Source of the DNA: Acanthacorydalis orientalis
Lineage: Eukaryota > Arthropoda > Insecta > Megaloptera > Corydalidae
Length of the DNA: 64,000 bases
Direction: 5' to 3'
NCBI GenBank assembly: GCA_034766995.1
Contig: CM068320.1
Location: 21,917,312-21,981,311, forward strand
The translations under genes and the position numbers were made by a program. The first letter of the stretch is position 1; the number at the start of each line of letters is the position of its first letter. The notes beneath the pieces are model-generated. The model saw nothing but the letters and a program-made list of their open reading frames with translations. It was not told where the DNA came from and searched no databases. Shown here piece by piece: positions 36,367-48,648 of the stretch.

Positions 36367-37531
36367 TTGGGCAATTCGTAGCGTTTTCTTCATGAAAATA
36401 GATCGTTTATTTTAAATGAAATTGAAAAAACATATCATTTAAAGTATTGTCTATCGTTAGCCATTACTTATTCCCATATTCCGGGCAGGAGACGAATACC
36501 ACGTCGGAAGAAAGCCTCGCCTTTAGATGCAATCCACGAATCGACCCATTTTTGCAATCTACATAAGAAGTGAGTTTTGCTCAGACAGGCCATGACTCAT
36601 CGATCGAAACAAGTGGTAATCAGAAGAAGCAATATCTGGAGAGTACGGCGGGTGGGATAGGACTTCCCATTTGAACGTTTCCAAGGATGTTTTGACCGGT
36701 TTTCGACGTGCGAACGAGCATTGTCGTACTGCAAAATCACTTTGTCGTGTCCTTCAAAGTATTCCGGCCGTTTCTCTTTCAATGCACGGCTCAATCGCTT
36801 CAATTGTACTCGGTAGTGATCCCCAGTGATGGTTTCATTCGGTTTGAGCAGCTCATAGTAGATTACACCCGTATGGTCCCACCAAATACAGAGCATGTGC
36901 TTGGATCCATGGATATTTGGCTTCGCCACTGGTGTTGATGGTTGGCCGGGCTTGACCCACGATTTTATGCGCTTGGGATTGTCTTAATTGATCCAATTTT
37001 CATCGTCCGTGAAAATTCTATGCAAAAATCTCTTCCTTTCCTCCCGTTGAAGCAGCAGTTCACAGGTAGAAAAACGCCTTTCAACGTTCCTCGGTTCCAA
37101 TTCGTATGGGACCAATTTCCTTGCTTTTGGATCATTCCCGTGGCTTTAAGGCGTTTTCCTACCGTTGACAAAATAACTCCCAACGATTCAGACAATTCTT
37201 GAAGTGTTTGACATGGGTCTTCATTAAGCAATGTCTCCAATTCTTCATCGTCGAACTTTTTCGGATGTCCAGATCGTTCCTTGTATTCCAAGTCGAAATC
37301 AGAACAGCCAGAAGTAAAACTCCCAGCAAAAACAATTTATCCGGCACGAAATTCGACATATTCGATAAAGTACAAAGTGTTGTTATTTAAGCTTCAACCA
37401 AATGACACATACTGAAACTGACGCCTAAGAACAGTTGTTTTACGGGGAATATTTGGTTAAAGGGAACAATGGAATAATGCACTACCTACGCCATCGCTTG
37501 TAAAACGCTACGAATTAATTCCAACGCCTAA
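36367..37531 (-). mobile_element. Mariner of the mellifera-like type, minus strand
   Basis: Ends are ttgggcaattcgtagcgttt on the left and, inverted on the right, ttaggcgttggaattaattc then gtagcgttt. A TA flanks both sides. At about 1165 bp it is nearly full length. The N-terminal coding part has a small deletion and the rest carries frameshifts. The uninterrupted paralogous copy downstream confirms the insertion point. Confidence 0.88.
36470..37359 (-). pseudogene. Mariner transposase, frameshifted
   Basis: Minus strand from ATG at 37359 (MSNFVPDKLF). About 50 N-terminal residues are missing after the first 20 or so. Then 37291-36965 has YKERSGHPKKFDDEELETLL and ELSESLGV...STVGKRLKATG, the helix-turn-helix. 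A frameshift around 36930-36965 disrupts the first catalytic region. 36929-36597 continues with IHGSKHMLCIWWDHTG, GDHYRVQLKRLSRALKEKRP and YDNARSH (second D). Another shift leads to HPPYSPDIASSDYHLFRSM (third D, codon at 36613-36621 region). The C-terminus decays by 36470. Wording and order match mellifera-subfamily mariners. Confidence 0.88.
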
Positions 37532-37932
37532 TAACATGTGAAGAAGTGTTTAATTTAGGATCGTCTTATACGACTGATAATGATAAATGTATAAATTTAA
37601 AAAAGAAACTTAAACTTTGTTATTAATTGATTTTAAATAAAATTTTTTAAAAATAAATATATATATATATAACCATAACCTTCTAGATACAAGCCGTGCA
37701 TGATGTTTTAATGCACAGTATGTCATGTGATTCTCCGACATTCATTTTTGAAATTTTAAATCGAAAAATTGTAATTCTCCTAATTTTTATTTTAGAGATT
37801 AAATTGTATTATTACATGTGAAAGAGGTGTTTAATTTAGGATCGTCTTATACGACCGATAAATGATAAATGTATAAATTTTATCTTAAAATTTCGGCTTG
37901 GTCTTATATGTAGGTCGCATTATGGGCTGAGA

Positions 37933-37938
37933 TACACA

Positions 37939-37976
<38 letters not shown>
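37933..37976. repeat. (TA)n microsatellite
   Basis: About 44 bp, pure, at the right edge of the pogo-like composite. Confidence 0.95.
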
Positions 37977-37980
<4 letters not shown>

Positions 37981-38389
37981 TAATGTTAGTGTTTTCAAAT
38001 GTTCGTTCTAACGTATGAGACAAACACGTCTGCATATAAAACCGTTCACAGTGTATATTCCACACGTACCCCCTCATGTATGTCAATCGTATATTTTGTA
38101 TCAACAAAAGTAATTTGAATCATTAAATGAAATGTTGGACATTGTTTGAAACCAGTAGCTCGATATAATTCATGAATTTGCAAGTACAATCATATTTATG
38201 TATATTTATACGACAAAAAAATGAAGCAGAACTCGTTTTTATTCCAATATAATAACTACTAAATAATTTATCACAATAGCAAATCTCTATCTCATTTAAA
38301 CTTAAAACACACTATTGTGTGGTCAAATAGAAACAGAATTTAAACCTTTATCCAACTCGACAGCTATGATTATTGTAGCAAAATGATAT
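37977..38389. other. Unique DNA, nothing recognised
   Basis: AT-rich, becoming more balanced toward 38390. Confidence 0.4.
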
Positions 38390-38720
38390 CGTGTCGTATT
38401 TGTTTGTCACCCCACAGCTCAAGCGTCGCAACAGCAGCCATCGGAGAGAGAGTGGGCTGAGAAACAGTCACTATTTGCATCGACACGTCGCAAGCAAATA
38501 AGAAACGTGTGAAATGAGACAGCGCGATGCGACGACAGACGACGACGAGCGAAACGACACGACGGTTTTCCGTTTGACAATCCGCGATGGACGAACCCTC
38601 GCTCTTCGAGTTGCGCTCTGAGCAGCTTTTTTTCTCTTTTGGGTCGCTTTTGTCCGTGAGATTTAATTTAATCTAACTATTGTCATGTTAAAATGTGTTT
38701 GTAAGCTGTTGTATGGATTG
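38390..38720. promoter_or_regulatory. CpG-rich island, possible promoter or first exon
   Basis: The most CpG-dense stretch of the window (cgatgcgacgacagacgacg, gagcgaaacgacacgacgg), with GA-rich words (ggagagagagtgg). It lacks any transposon feature. A possible donor gtgagat occurs at 38655-38665. A non-coding first exon or core promoter on the plus strand is conceivable. No TATA box or open frame decides it. Confidence 0.3.
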
Positions 38721-39206
38721 TGAAACGTGTTTATGTGTGCTCTCTACGTTATTTTCTATGGTTTTGCCACACGCGAAAGTATTCTTTATTATGTTTTTAT
38801 TATGGAAAAGAAGATTGATTTAGGCGAGAAAAATTATTGTTTAAATGTTATCATATTTGTACAGGAAGAATTCGTACAGAGTATGTATTCGTTCGTGAAT
38901 TAAATCATTCCATTGAAAACGCTTGTTGATTTTCTTTGTTGTTATTTTTATTCTTTATTATTATTCGAGTTTACGAAAAATCATATTTGAAGTGTGTAAT
39001 TTTAGCCGTAAAAACAATAAGAGTATTTTATAAATATATATCGAACCAACATATATATGCACGAATAATACTAGATATAAATTTTTAAATTCTTACCCGA
39101 AAACTGAAAAATTTTCTTAATATTTATTAGTTTTTAATGTTATTCGTATAAACATAGATAATCAAAAATATTTAAACTAATGAATTTTTAAAGTTAATTT
39201 CTCTTA
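38721..39206. other. AT-rich DNA, nothing recognised
   Basis: No supported feature. Confidence 0.4.
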
Positions 39207-39597
39207 ATACACACACACATATATATGTACGTGTGTGTATGTATATGTGTGTATGTATATGTGTGTATGTACATGTGTGTATGTACATGTGTGTATGTAC
39301 ATGTGTGTATGTACATGTGTGTATGTACATGTGTGTATGTACATGTGTGTTTGTACATGTGTGTATGTACATGTGTGTATGTACATGTGTGTATGTACAT
39401 GTGTGTATGTACATGTGTGTATGTACATGTGTGTATGTACATGTGTGTATGTACATGTGTGTATGTACATGTGTGTATGTACATGTGTGTATGTACATGT
39501 GTGTATGTACATGTGTGTATGTACATGTGTGTATGTATATGTGTGTATGTATATATGTGTATGTATATGTGTGTATGCATATGTGTGCATGCGTTAA
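39207..39597. repeat. 12-bp minisatellite, unit tgtgtatgtaca
   Basis: More than twenty nearly perfect units between about 39260 and 39530 (one unit has tttg for tatg). The edge units read tgtgtatgtata. Because 12 is divisible by 3 and the unit has no stop on either strand, all six frames stay open for 108-136 codons. These are not genes. Confidence 0.97.
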
Positions 39598-41934
39598 ATG
39601 ATTTGTATTGTCAGGTACTTATTAACACAATTTAAGTTCTTGTCCGAACTTGTATTGCCTTTTATTAAGAAAACGATTGCTATTCATACTTAATGAATTT
39701 TGATGCCAACTATATCATACAGTAATTTAAATGTTAAAAAATACTATATACCCTTTAAAACTATCAATTAAAATTATTCTGGAAATATGTGATGCACTTT
39801 CTGCATTTTTAATTATGTTGTCATAGGAAAAAATAGTGAGTGATATGTAAATGTCCATTAAATTATTGACAATGATATTTGACTTTATATTTTAATAGTA
39901 GTTGACAAAGTATTAAAATCAAATTTAAAAATATTATTTGTTAAATTTTGATTAACTGGTAATTTTTTTTATATATATATAATCAATCATTCATTGTCTA
40001 TCTAGATTTTTCTAGTAGGATTTGTAAATGCTGATAATTCTGTTGGATTATTTTTCAAATATTTCAATAAAATAGAAGAACTGAATTTTATAGCGTTCAT
40101 AAAATAGTATTTCGTAATTCGTTATTAACACTTTAAAACGAGGGAGGAAGAAATGGAGCTAAAATTTTTTAACAAATATTTTTCGATTAATTGGACATTC
40201 TTTTATCTTAAATAAAATAAAAATTGCAAATTTGTCGGTTACAAGAAAAAATATGCTAATTCAGATTAGCCATTAGAAATTTCAACTCTATCCGAGTTAT
40301 CGTTGAAAATCGCTGATAATATTCGGGGAAACATAAATCTCTTGATTCGAAACATACAAAAAAATCGAAAAATCAATTACAATTGAAAATTTGCAGAAAT
40401 AACATTATTGTTGAACGTGAAAAAACGTGAAACAATCAAGCGTGCACAAAACGGTTTCACATTGGTCACACCTTGTACTTTTATGCGCTTTCTTCCAATG
40501 ATGAACTTGTGAAAAAAAAATTCAACTCAATTCTCAAGTTTATAATTTTTATAAGGTTTCAAATGAAATACCGCGATTTTTCTGATTTCCGGATGACCGT
40601 AATTTTTTTTAAGAAAGAGTTATAAATTTAGTCTCATTAGAAAGAGATTAGTGACCTTTAAATACCAAAATATAGTGCTCTGAGACCATAGTTTTTTTGG
40701 AAAGTATCAATGGATTACTAGATTCACGCCCGACTTCAAAGAGTTAAGAAAACAATACTATTTTGTAGTGATCATTTTTAAAAAATTTTTTATGAACGTA
40801 TTTTGTAAAATGTCAATTTTTTTAAGTGAAATATAAATTTTAATTAGTATATTTATCAATAGTAATAAAAATTATTGCTTAATAATTTAAAATTGCTATT
40901 TTAAAAATAAAGTTCTTAAAAAATCTACTATTCATAATAAATTTCATTCGATTGAATTTAATATTAACTCAAATATTTATAATTATTATTCAATATTCAA
41001 ACATTCATCCGATAGTGAGTCGATAAAATTAAAATAAATCAATCGATACGCTTTAAATTAAATAGCAATGTATATAATATAACTGAATGTTATTGTAAAA
41101 CTTTATAGTAAAACTAGATGTAATAAATTGCTCAATTATTAATCTTATAAATGACACAAATAAAATGTTTGATGTATTTCTAATAGGCTTTTAATACAAT
41201 CGATTCGTGATTATGTCGGTAACTTTTAATGAATTCACAAATTAGCACGGTCAAGGAATCAATAAGTTTCTATAACGGTCATGGAACAATGAATTACTTT
41301 CTAGAAATTTTTGATTGATATTGTGATTACAAGGTAACTGAACACTTTTAAAATTCATTGATCTCTAGCAATAGTCTGAAAAATATTTGATAGATACAAC
41401 CAAATAAAATATCAATCTTATCTGGAATTATTAATTATATTGTGAAGTTTTGTACCCATATTTCATAAAAAAGACTATCAATTTCATTTAAAAAATTATG
41501 TTTAATGTATGTTCGAGTTATTTCATTTTAATTTTTTATGGAATTGTAAAAAATAACTATAAAAATGGTGATATTACGAAAAAGCATTGTTAATTAACTT
41601 ATATATTTATGATATTATTCCATAAAGAATTATTTATTCTATTTAATAGGTTTTAATTGAATAAAATAATATATGCAAACATTTTAGTTTTTGTCAAATT
41701 AAAATACTTAAATTTATAAGAACATTCTAAATAATTGAGGAATATACAAATGTCTATCCTTACATATCCCTTACTTACTTTTGAAATGTGCATTTATTCT
41801 ATACTTGAAAAAATTAAATTGTTTTAAATTATTAAAATAAATCGGACCATTAATGCTCTCTATATAATTTTTTATTTGCATATTAAATGTTTATTTATAA
41901 TGTTCTCTTTTATTAAATGTTCCAGTTGTGATTA

Positions 41935-41936
<2 letters not shown>
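39598..41936. other. AT-rich DNA, nothing recognised
   Basis: 2.3 kb without recognisable gene, RNA or terminus. The stretch 40130-40740 is slightly less AT-rich and may be an old repeat. Confidence 0.4.

Positions 41937-42002
<66 letters not shown>
41937..42002. repeat. (TA)n microsatellite
   Basis: About 66 bp with one TG interruption. Confidence 0.95.
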
Positions 42003-42129
42003 TGCAATGATTGTAAATAAAACCTTAACTTATATCTATACATTGTGTACAGTCACATATAATTATATTGACTGTATAAGGAAGTTGTACATATCATATA
42101 TACATTTTTTTTCTATAAATAGAGCACAC

Positions 42130-42480
42130 TAAAAACTCGACGGCTTTAACGAATGAATGCATCATTATTATCATGTGTTCCTGTGATCCTAATTCTGCGC
42201 TCATGGCAACAAACACGTCACAATGCAATAAAACCATGCTCAATACACAGGGCACAATGCGCGAACAGATGATGAATCCCGTAACCGTGAGTTCAATGGG
42301 CTTAATGTGGCTTCACTAATAGGTATACATGTATGATACCTTTTGTCGTATTTATGAGGATTTACCTTAGTGTGTACGGTCGGTGTGGTCGGGACCAGAG
42401 CAAGCACATGTTCTCTCTGTACATACTGCACGGAGATTCAAATAGGTTTCGATAACAACTAGACTATAGATAAATAGTAG
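42130..42480. other. GC-richer unique island
   Basis: Balanced composition with CpGs. A 63-codon minus-strand open frame at 42240-42431 has no known domain. Confidence 0.25.
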
Positions 42481-42595
42481 CTATGAATATAATTCGATCG
42501 AATTCGGGATGTTCCGTTCTATTTTGTGACAAAAAAATATATTTAAAATTAAAAGTAAGCGCATCTTGTGTAAGTCATACATAGATATACACATG

Positions 42596-42620
42596 CATAC
42601 ACACATATGCACATACACAT

Positions 42621-42685
<65 letters not shown>
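42596..42685. repeat. (CA)n(TA)n compound microsatellite
   Basis: CA-rich then TA array, at the left edge of the Helitron-like repeat. Confidence 0.93.
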
Positions 42686-42690
<5 letters not shown>

Positions 42691-42948
42691 ATTTATGTAT
42701 GATTTAATAGAAAACTATTATATGAAGTGTTGAATGCAATTACTTTGCAGAAGAAACATATGCAGTTCTCCAAAAAACAATTTTTATTGTTTAGTTTTAA
42801 TATATGTCCATCAGGAAGTGTATTGTATTTATAGTATGGTATGACATATATTTACCATCAGGTAGTGTTTGAAAAAATAAGAATTTTCATAAATATAAAT
42901 ATAAAAGTAAATAACACACACACATTCATACACACAGACACAGACACA

Positions 42949-42981
<33 letters not shown>

Positions 42982-43147
42982 GATTATGTTGCTATATTTG
43001 TGATAATAATTATATAGATATAATGAGATTTAAAGAATATGTTTATTGTTTCATTCGGTTGCATGGACAGGCTTATAATTGAGAAGTGAGCGAGCGCAGC
43101 AAGCCTGGAGGTTGTGAGTGAAGTGAACAGGGGATGAAGCTCCCTAG
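42686..43147 (+). mobile_element. Helitron/DINE-1-like element, copy H1
   Basis: Ends in a GC-rich tail (gtgagcgagcgcagcaagcc, then aggggatgaagctccctag) with a short gggg...ccct stem, closing on CTAG (43144-43147) followed by T. CTRR termini with a nearby hairpin and insertion before T are Helitron features. An internal (CA)n(TA)n run, as in DINE-1-type elements, splits the body. No coding sequence. Tandem with H2. Confidence 0.6.
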
Positions 43148-43206
43148 TATATATATATATATGTATATATATATATGTATATAGATATGTATATATATAT
43201 ATATAT

Positions 43207-43265
<59 letters not shown>
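43148..43265. repeat. (TA)n microsatellite between Helitron-like copies
   Basis: About 118 bp of interrupted TA repeats. Confidence 0.95.
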
Positions 43266-43266
<1 letters not shown>

Positions 43267-43510
43267 TGATTTATGTATGATTTAATAGAAAACTATTATA
43301 TGAAGGGTTGCATGTACTTTTTAATGTGTTGATGTACTTTCCAGAAACATATGCAGTTCTCCAAAAAATAATTATTAATGTTTATTTTTAATATATGTCC
43401 ATCAGGAAGTGTATTATATTTATAGTATAGTATAACATATATTTACCATCAAGTAGTGTTTGGAAAAATAAGGATTTTCATGGCTATAAACATAAAAATA
43501 AATTAATTAC

Positions 43511-43543
<33 letters not shown>

Positions 43544-43879
43544 TGTGTATATATATATAATTTTTCTATAAAGTATATAAAATAATATTTAGCCACAAAA
43601 ACTAAAAGGTTGATAAATTAATCTATTGCCATATTTATATAGAGATACTAACGCACACGACAATACACACAGACACACACACACACACACACACACATAT
43701 ATGTATATAACGATTATGTTGCTATATATGTGATAGTAATTATATAGATATAATAAGTTTTAAAGAATATGTGTTTATTGCTTCATTCGGTTGCATGGAC
43801 AGGCTTATAATTAAGAAGTGAGCGAGCGCAGCAAGCCCAGTGGTTGTGAGTGAAGTGAGCAGGGGGTGAAGCCTTCTAG
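43266..43879 (+). mobile_element. Helitron/DINE-1-like element, copy H2
   Basis: Same order of blocks as H1 (tatgatttaatagaaaacta, tatgtccatcaggaagtgta, gttgcatggacaggcttata), ending ctag at 43876-43879. It is about 150 bp longer because of extra (GA)n, (CA)n and spacer sequence between the two halves. Confidence 0.6.
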
Positions 43880-43893
43880 TATATATATATATA

Positions 43894-44804
43894 TTGTATA
43901 TCTCACACTTTCAACACCAAAAAATTAGTTGTAATTTTCGGGTGTCTTATACAGCAGGGATAAAAATTATGAGTACAAAAATTAGGATGTGAGGAGAGCG
44001 TCTCTCTTCAGTAGAGAAGTAAACATTTTATTTACATTATTACATACATTTATTTAAACAAGTACATTTTATGTACATTAGTATGTACAAGGGTACATTA
44101 TTAGTATGCATAAATTCACATACAAAAAAAAAATAATAATTAATTTCCATCATTTGAACATGTTAAAAAAACTTTGTTATATTCTTCCTCTTCTGTGTCT
44201 TCATGTACATCATCGAAATCCATGCATTGTCAACTTCCGTATTATTTTCCTCCCATAAACAATCGTCTTCTGTATAATCTAAATTAATGAATATAGCACA
44301 TTTTTTTTTACTGATTTTATAATGGTTTCTGTTTTTATCTCTATCCACGCGTTCACGACCCATTCACACATTTTCTCCAGAGTTGCATGGCGCATTTTTC
44401 CTCCTTTTGTGAATGTTTTTTTCATCGTCTAGCATCCACGCATTCCAATATTTTCTCAGATTTTCTTTGAATGTTATATTTAAACAGACATGTAGTGGTT
44501 GCAGTAAAGATGTTAATCCGCAAGGTCACTTGAGAATTAAAATTTCAGGACTTACCATAATTAGGTCATTTAGAATAGTCTGTAATAAAAACTAATAAAC
44601 AGACCTTTTGTTTAACAGGAGGCCGATCGATAAATTTACTTTTGTAACAAATACAAAATATCTTTGGAATTTCCCATTTAGAAATCTACCTACTAAAATC
44701 ATTTCACTATTATCATGCACCTTATATCACCAGTATATGAAATAATTGATAAAAAATTCAACTGCGTCTTATACGTAGAGGCGTTCTATACGCCGAGATA
44801 TACG

Positions 44805-44807
<3 letters not shown>
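43894..44807 (-). mobile_element. pogo-like DNA transposon, internally deleted
   Basis: The left end is ttgtatatctcacactttca. The inverted right end is gaccgtatatctcggcgtat, next to TA. Both ends carry gtcttatac words. It is about 914 bp and keeps only the C-terminal part of the transposase gene, on the minus strand. It starts 14 bp after the end of Helitron-like copy H2. Confidence 0.75.
44160..44560 (-). pseudogene. pogo-like transposase C-terminal remnant
   Basis: On the minus strand: CGLTSLLQPLHVCLN followed by FKENLRKYWNAWM (the GLTS.LQPLDV...FK motif that contains the last catalytic acidic residue region in DDE_1/pogo transposases; D appears as H here). Then KMCEWVVNAWIEIKTETIIK and, in a shifted frame, NLDYTEDDCLWEE, the usual TEDD..WE tail. 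Frameshifts separate the pieces. The N-terminal helix-turn-helix and first catalytic part are absent. Confidence 0.72.
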
Positions 44808-44847
<40 letters not shown>

Positions 44848-45049
44848 TGAATGTAAATGAAAGTGAAAAACCGTTTTGGTTGTGTCAAGTATTTCACTTT
44901 AAATATTATCTATTTCAAAAGTATAAAAATGTTTATTTTTCTGTTAAATGTTCTTATAATCATTTATCTCATTATTTTACTAGTGTCTTATATTTTCTTT
45001 TCGATATTTTTCGTCAAAATAATTTCTAACATTATATTAGTTTTTTCTT
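44808..45049. other. (TA)n and AT-rich DNA
   Basis: TA array 44809-44843, followed by sequence with no recognised feature. Confidence 0.45.
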
Positions 45050-45720
45050 CCTGATTATGTCGACCGTCCTTTCTGTGGACCTTCTAGAATCAATTATACA
45101 GAACTTAACTCAAGCACTTGACTCTTGACTGTGTTTGTGTTATAATTTAACAATGAAAGATAAAAATTTATTACACTGTATATAGTTAACTGTAGTACGC
45201 ATGGTACAATTAATTGAATCGCTGCCAATATCAGTTACATATGTAACTCAAAATAGACATATAGAAAAAAGAACAACTATTACCAAACAGCACTTTATGA
45301 TCGATAAGAGATATCTTGTGCGCGTAATAGATGATCAATAAGTGAGCGACAGCCGCGCCACCCATACACCAGGCCGTCCACTTATATTCAATTGTACTTG
45401 CGTTACAATCTCTAAGATCTTTCAAATGAGAACCGTCTGACACAACACACAGACCGGTTAGCTAAAGGTATCAATGACTGCAACGACTAATGTAAATGTA
45501 AAGGATACATCAGATACGAGACTTTTACATGAGGAATCAAAGGTGGGGCCATAAATTTAGTCAGGTGTGAGATAGGTATGGTTCTATAACACCGCGTTCG
45601 CCGATTATGCGCTGGGATTCTCAGTCTATGTGATTTCAAGTGTCCTGCGATTCGATTTACATTCAAATGACTTCATCTCATCTATGCGTTCAGAATTTCG
45701 TACAAGTGATTTGTTTTTTT
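45050..45720. other. GC-richer unique island
   Basis: Mixed composition with CpGs. A minus-strand frame at 45231-45443 (70 codons, DCNASTIEYKWTAWCMGGAA) is less repetitive than chance frames elsewhere, but I recognise no family. It could be an exon, a transposon relic or chance. Confidence 0.25.
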
Positions 45721-45936
45721 TTACATTTATTCAAATTTAAATTGAAAGTTTGATTCATTTATTCGTTCGATATACATATTATTATGTATAAAAGAAAATA
45801 GTTTTGAATAATTACTGAAAAGTCAAATCAGAATGAAAGGAATATATAATAAATTTATCTTCTGATAAAATTACACAAAATTTATCTCTCTCTCTCTCTT
45901 TAAATAATATGTTAATATATGTACATAATAAATAAC

Positions 45937-45986
<50 letters not shown>

Positions 45987-46921
45987 TTATTAGAGATTGA
46001 TTTTTAAATGATATTAATTTGTGTAAGAAGAGCTTCTTCATTTTATTATTTTTTAATACTGTTAAAAATAAACCTTATAATTAAATAATACAAGTAAATT
46101 TTATGGCTTATTATCAATAAAAAATAATATTGTTTGTTTAGGATTTCTCTGATTTTTTTGGTACAACTTTACATGAATTTTAACTTGTTAATAAATTTAC
46201 ATTCTAAATTGAGGCGAATGAATTATTTGTATTAACATTAATCAGAGATTTCATTTTCAAACATGATCATACAATAAAAAAAATATATACTTATTAAATA
46301 ATATTTTAAAAATATTTTAAGAATGCAATAACTATAGAACTTTTTACACGAATCTATAATTTTCTAAAATTTTCACAATTTCGGTAAAAATTTTCACATT
46401 TTCACTATCCATAAACCACAAATATTTTTCTTGATAAAAATGATCAATGAGTGATCATTTTAATTATTGCTTATGCCCATTTCAATAGTGATGCAGTCAT
46501 CCTCAGAACACTGAAAAGAGTGTACTTGAATTTCCTAATTAAAATTTCTTAAGCTTGTTAGATTATTAATAACAGCGGATAAAAAAGTAGAATCTCTAAA
46601 TGTAAATTACTTTCGATAAAATATGACCGATTGATTTTTTTTTAGGAATATACATTATAAGTTTGTATTTTCTTAATTCCAAAATTAAATATTTTATGTT
46701 TTTATAATGTCTGGTAATTTAAATAAAATAATGATCTAACTCATATAATGTATTGTTAAATGTTTACACATTGTATTTAATTTTATAGTAAGTTTCAATA
46801 ATCAGAAAAATTGTTAAAATTGACAATTTAATTAAAATACACTTTTTGTGCAAATGTATATTACTTCACTCTTGCATATTGAATTACTCATATTAGATTC
46901 CTAAAATGTAAATGTAATAAA
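45721..46921. other. AT-rich DNA, nothing recognised
   Basis: Contains a (TA)n run at 45940-45984 and a (TC)n at 45885-45900. Confidence 0.4.
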
Positions 46922-47182
<261 letters not shown>

Positions 47183-47316
47183 ACATACATACAAGTAACT
47201 GATTCTGTGAAAGTGTAAAAATTACTTATAATTTTTTAAAAAATATGAATATAACTAATTTAAACTAATTAAATAAATAAAAATGCTTTTATTTACTAAA
47301 AAAATACAAATATTTA

Positions 47317-47332
47317 TATATATACATACATA

Positions 47333-47404
<72 letters not shown>
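47317..47404. repeat. (TA)n microsatellite
   Basis: About 88 bp. Confidence 0.95.
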
Positions 47405-47406
<2 letters not shown>

Positions 47407-48207
47407 CAATTATTGTATTAAATTATAACAGTAGAACTTGTAATCACATTTGTTGATTTTTTTATTTTAGTTATCGTGGTATATTTGAGTAGTATTCATC
47501 GAATATGTCTAATACTCCTAAAATAAAATCTCTAAAAATTAAAATTGTTGTAATTTATACAATTTAATTAACAAAATTGGTGTAATTCATAATTGATGTA
47601 AATCACAAAAAAAAATTCGAATGTGAATTCAACTTTTTTTATATTTTCATCTTTTTAACTGAGAGTTTATTTCAAATTTGCGCATCGTGAATACAGCTTC
47701 ATTTTAAAAATTGAAATAAGTTTTTCCGTTGATACTTTTTCTTAAGATTTAATAAGTACAACTTTATTTTTATTCACCAAAAATATACATTTAAACCAAA
47801 CGGTCGTAAATACGGTATGTTAATACATATTATAATCACAATAAAAGTATTCTATTTTAATAAACGTTTATCTTATATATTTTGTAATTATACATTTAAG
47901 TGAATTAAGAATAATATACATGGAAGTAAAACATATATTTGAAACAAATCTGATGAAATTGTTAAATCGTTCACTGTCAAAACTGATGTATGATAAAGCA
48001 ATATGCTTGACGTTGAAAAATATTTTTGAATGGTGTAATAAAGAAACTGTCTAAGATATTTTTAATTTGGAACTAATAAAATTATTATAAAGACATATTT
48101 TGTCCAAATATAACATTAGTACATTTCATTAATAAGAAGTGAAAAATGGAGTATTTCAGTACCCATATAGTATTTTTTTTAAATCAAAAAATATATTTAT
48201 ATGATAA
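47405..48207. other. AT-rich DNA, nothing recognised
   Basis: No supported feature. Confidence 0.4.
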
Positions 48208-48209
48208 GA

Positions 48210-48259
<50 letters not shown>

Positions 48260-48377
48260 AATAAAATAACACACTTATTTGCTTTAAATAATATAAACAG
48301 ATAAAAACAATGATTTTATACAATTAATTTCATTTGAAGATGATTTTATTTATTTAATATAATATATATATATATAC

Positions 48378-48408
<31 letters not shown>

Positions 48409-48436
48409 TATATATATATATATATGTACGTATATG

Positions 48437-48503
<67 letters not shown>

Positions 48504-48589
48504 GCACTTATTTGCTTTAAATAATATAAAAAAGTAAAAACAATGATTTTATTCAATTAAATTCATCTGAGGATGATTTTATTTATATA

Positions 48590-48646
<57 letters not shown>
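48208..48646. repeat. Tandem duplication interleaved with (TA)n
   Basis: The unit at 48268-48362 (cacttatttgctttaaataa, gatgattttatttat) recurs at 48504-48598. TA arrays lie before, between (48361-48502) and after. Confidence 0.9.

Positions 48647-48648
<2 letters not shown>

Larger units (their letters stand above)
36190..37893 (+). repeat. Direct duplication, one copy split by a mariner
   Basis: Copy A is 36190-36366 plus 37532-37605, interrupted by the mariner. Copy B is 37626-37893, uninterrupted. Shared landmarks are tctagatacaagccgtgca and gtgtttaatttaggatcgtc, then tgataaatgtataaattt. Copy B reads aaattgtattattacatgtg where copy A has aaattgtttta, the mariner, then acatgtg. Confidence 0.85.
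35491..37938. mobile_element. Composite pogo-like element with internal duplication and nested mariner
   Basis: The left side reads ttgtatatctcggcatatac and the right side, inverted, tgtgtatctcagcccataat. Both resemble the ends of the pogo-like element at 43894-44807 (ttgtatatctc and gaccgtatatctcggcgtat). Internal cgtcttatacg words repeat at 35775, 37561 and 37842. I found no convincing transposase in the non-mariner part. Boundaries and unity of the element are inferred. Confidence 0.45.

Noticed and set aside
36708..37390. Plus-strand frames over the mellifera-type mariner
   Set aside because: Antisense shadows of the transposase.
39207..39597. Resemblance to a CRISPR array
   Set aside because: Units are contiguous 12-mers without unique spacers, in a eukaryotic context.
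39172..39635. Six overlapping 108-136 codon frames
   Set aside because: An artefact of a 12-bp minisatellite whose unit lacks stops on both strands.
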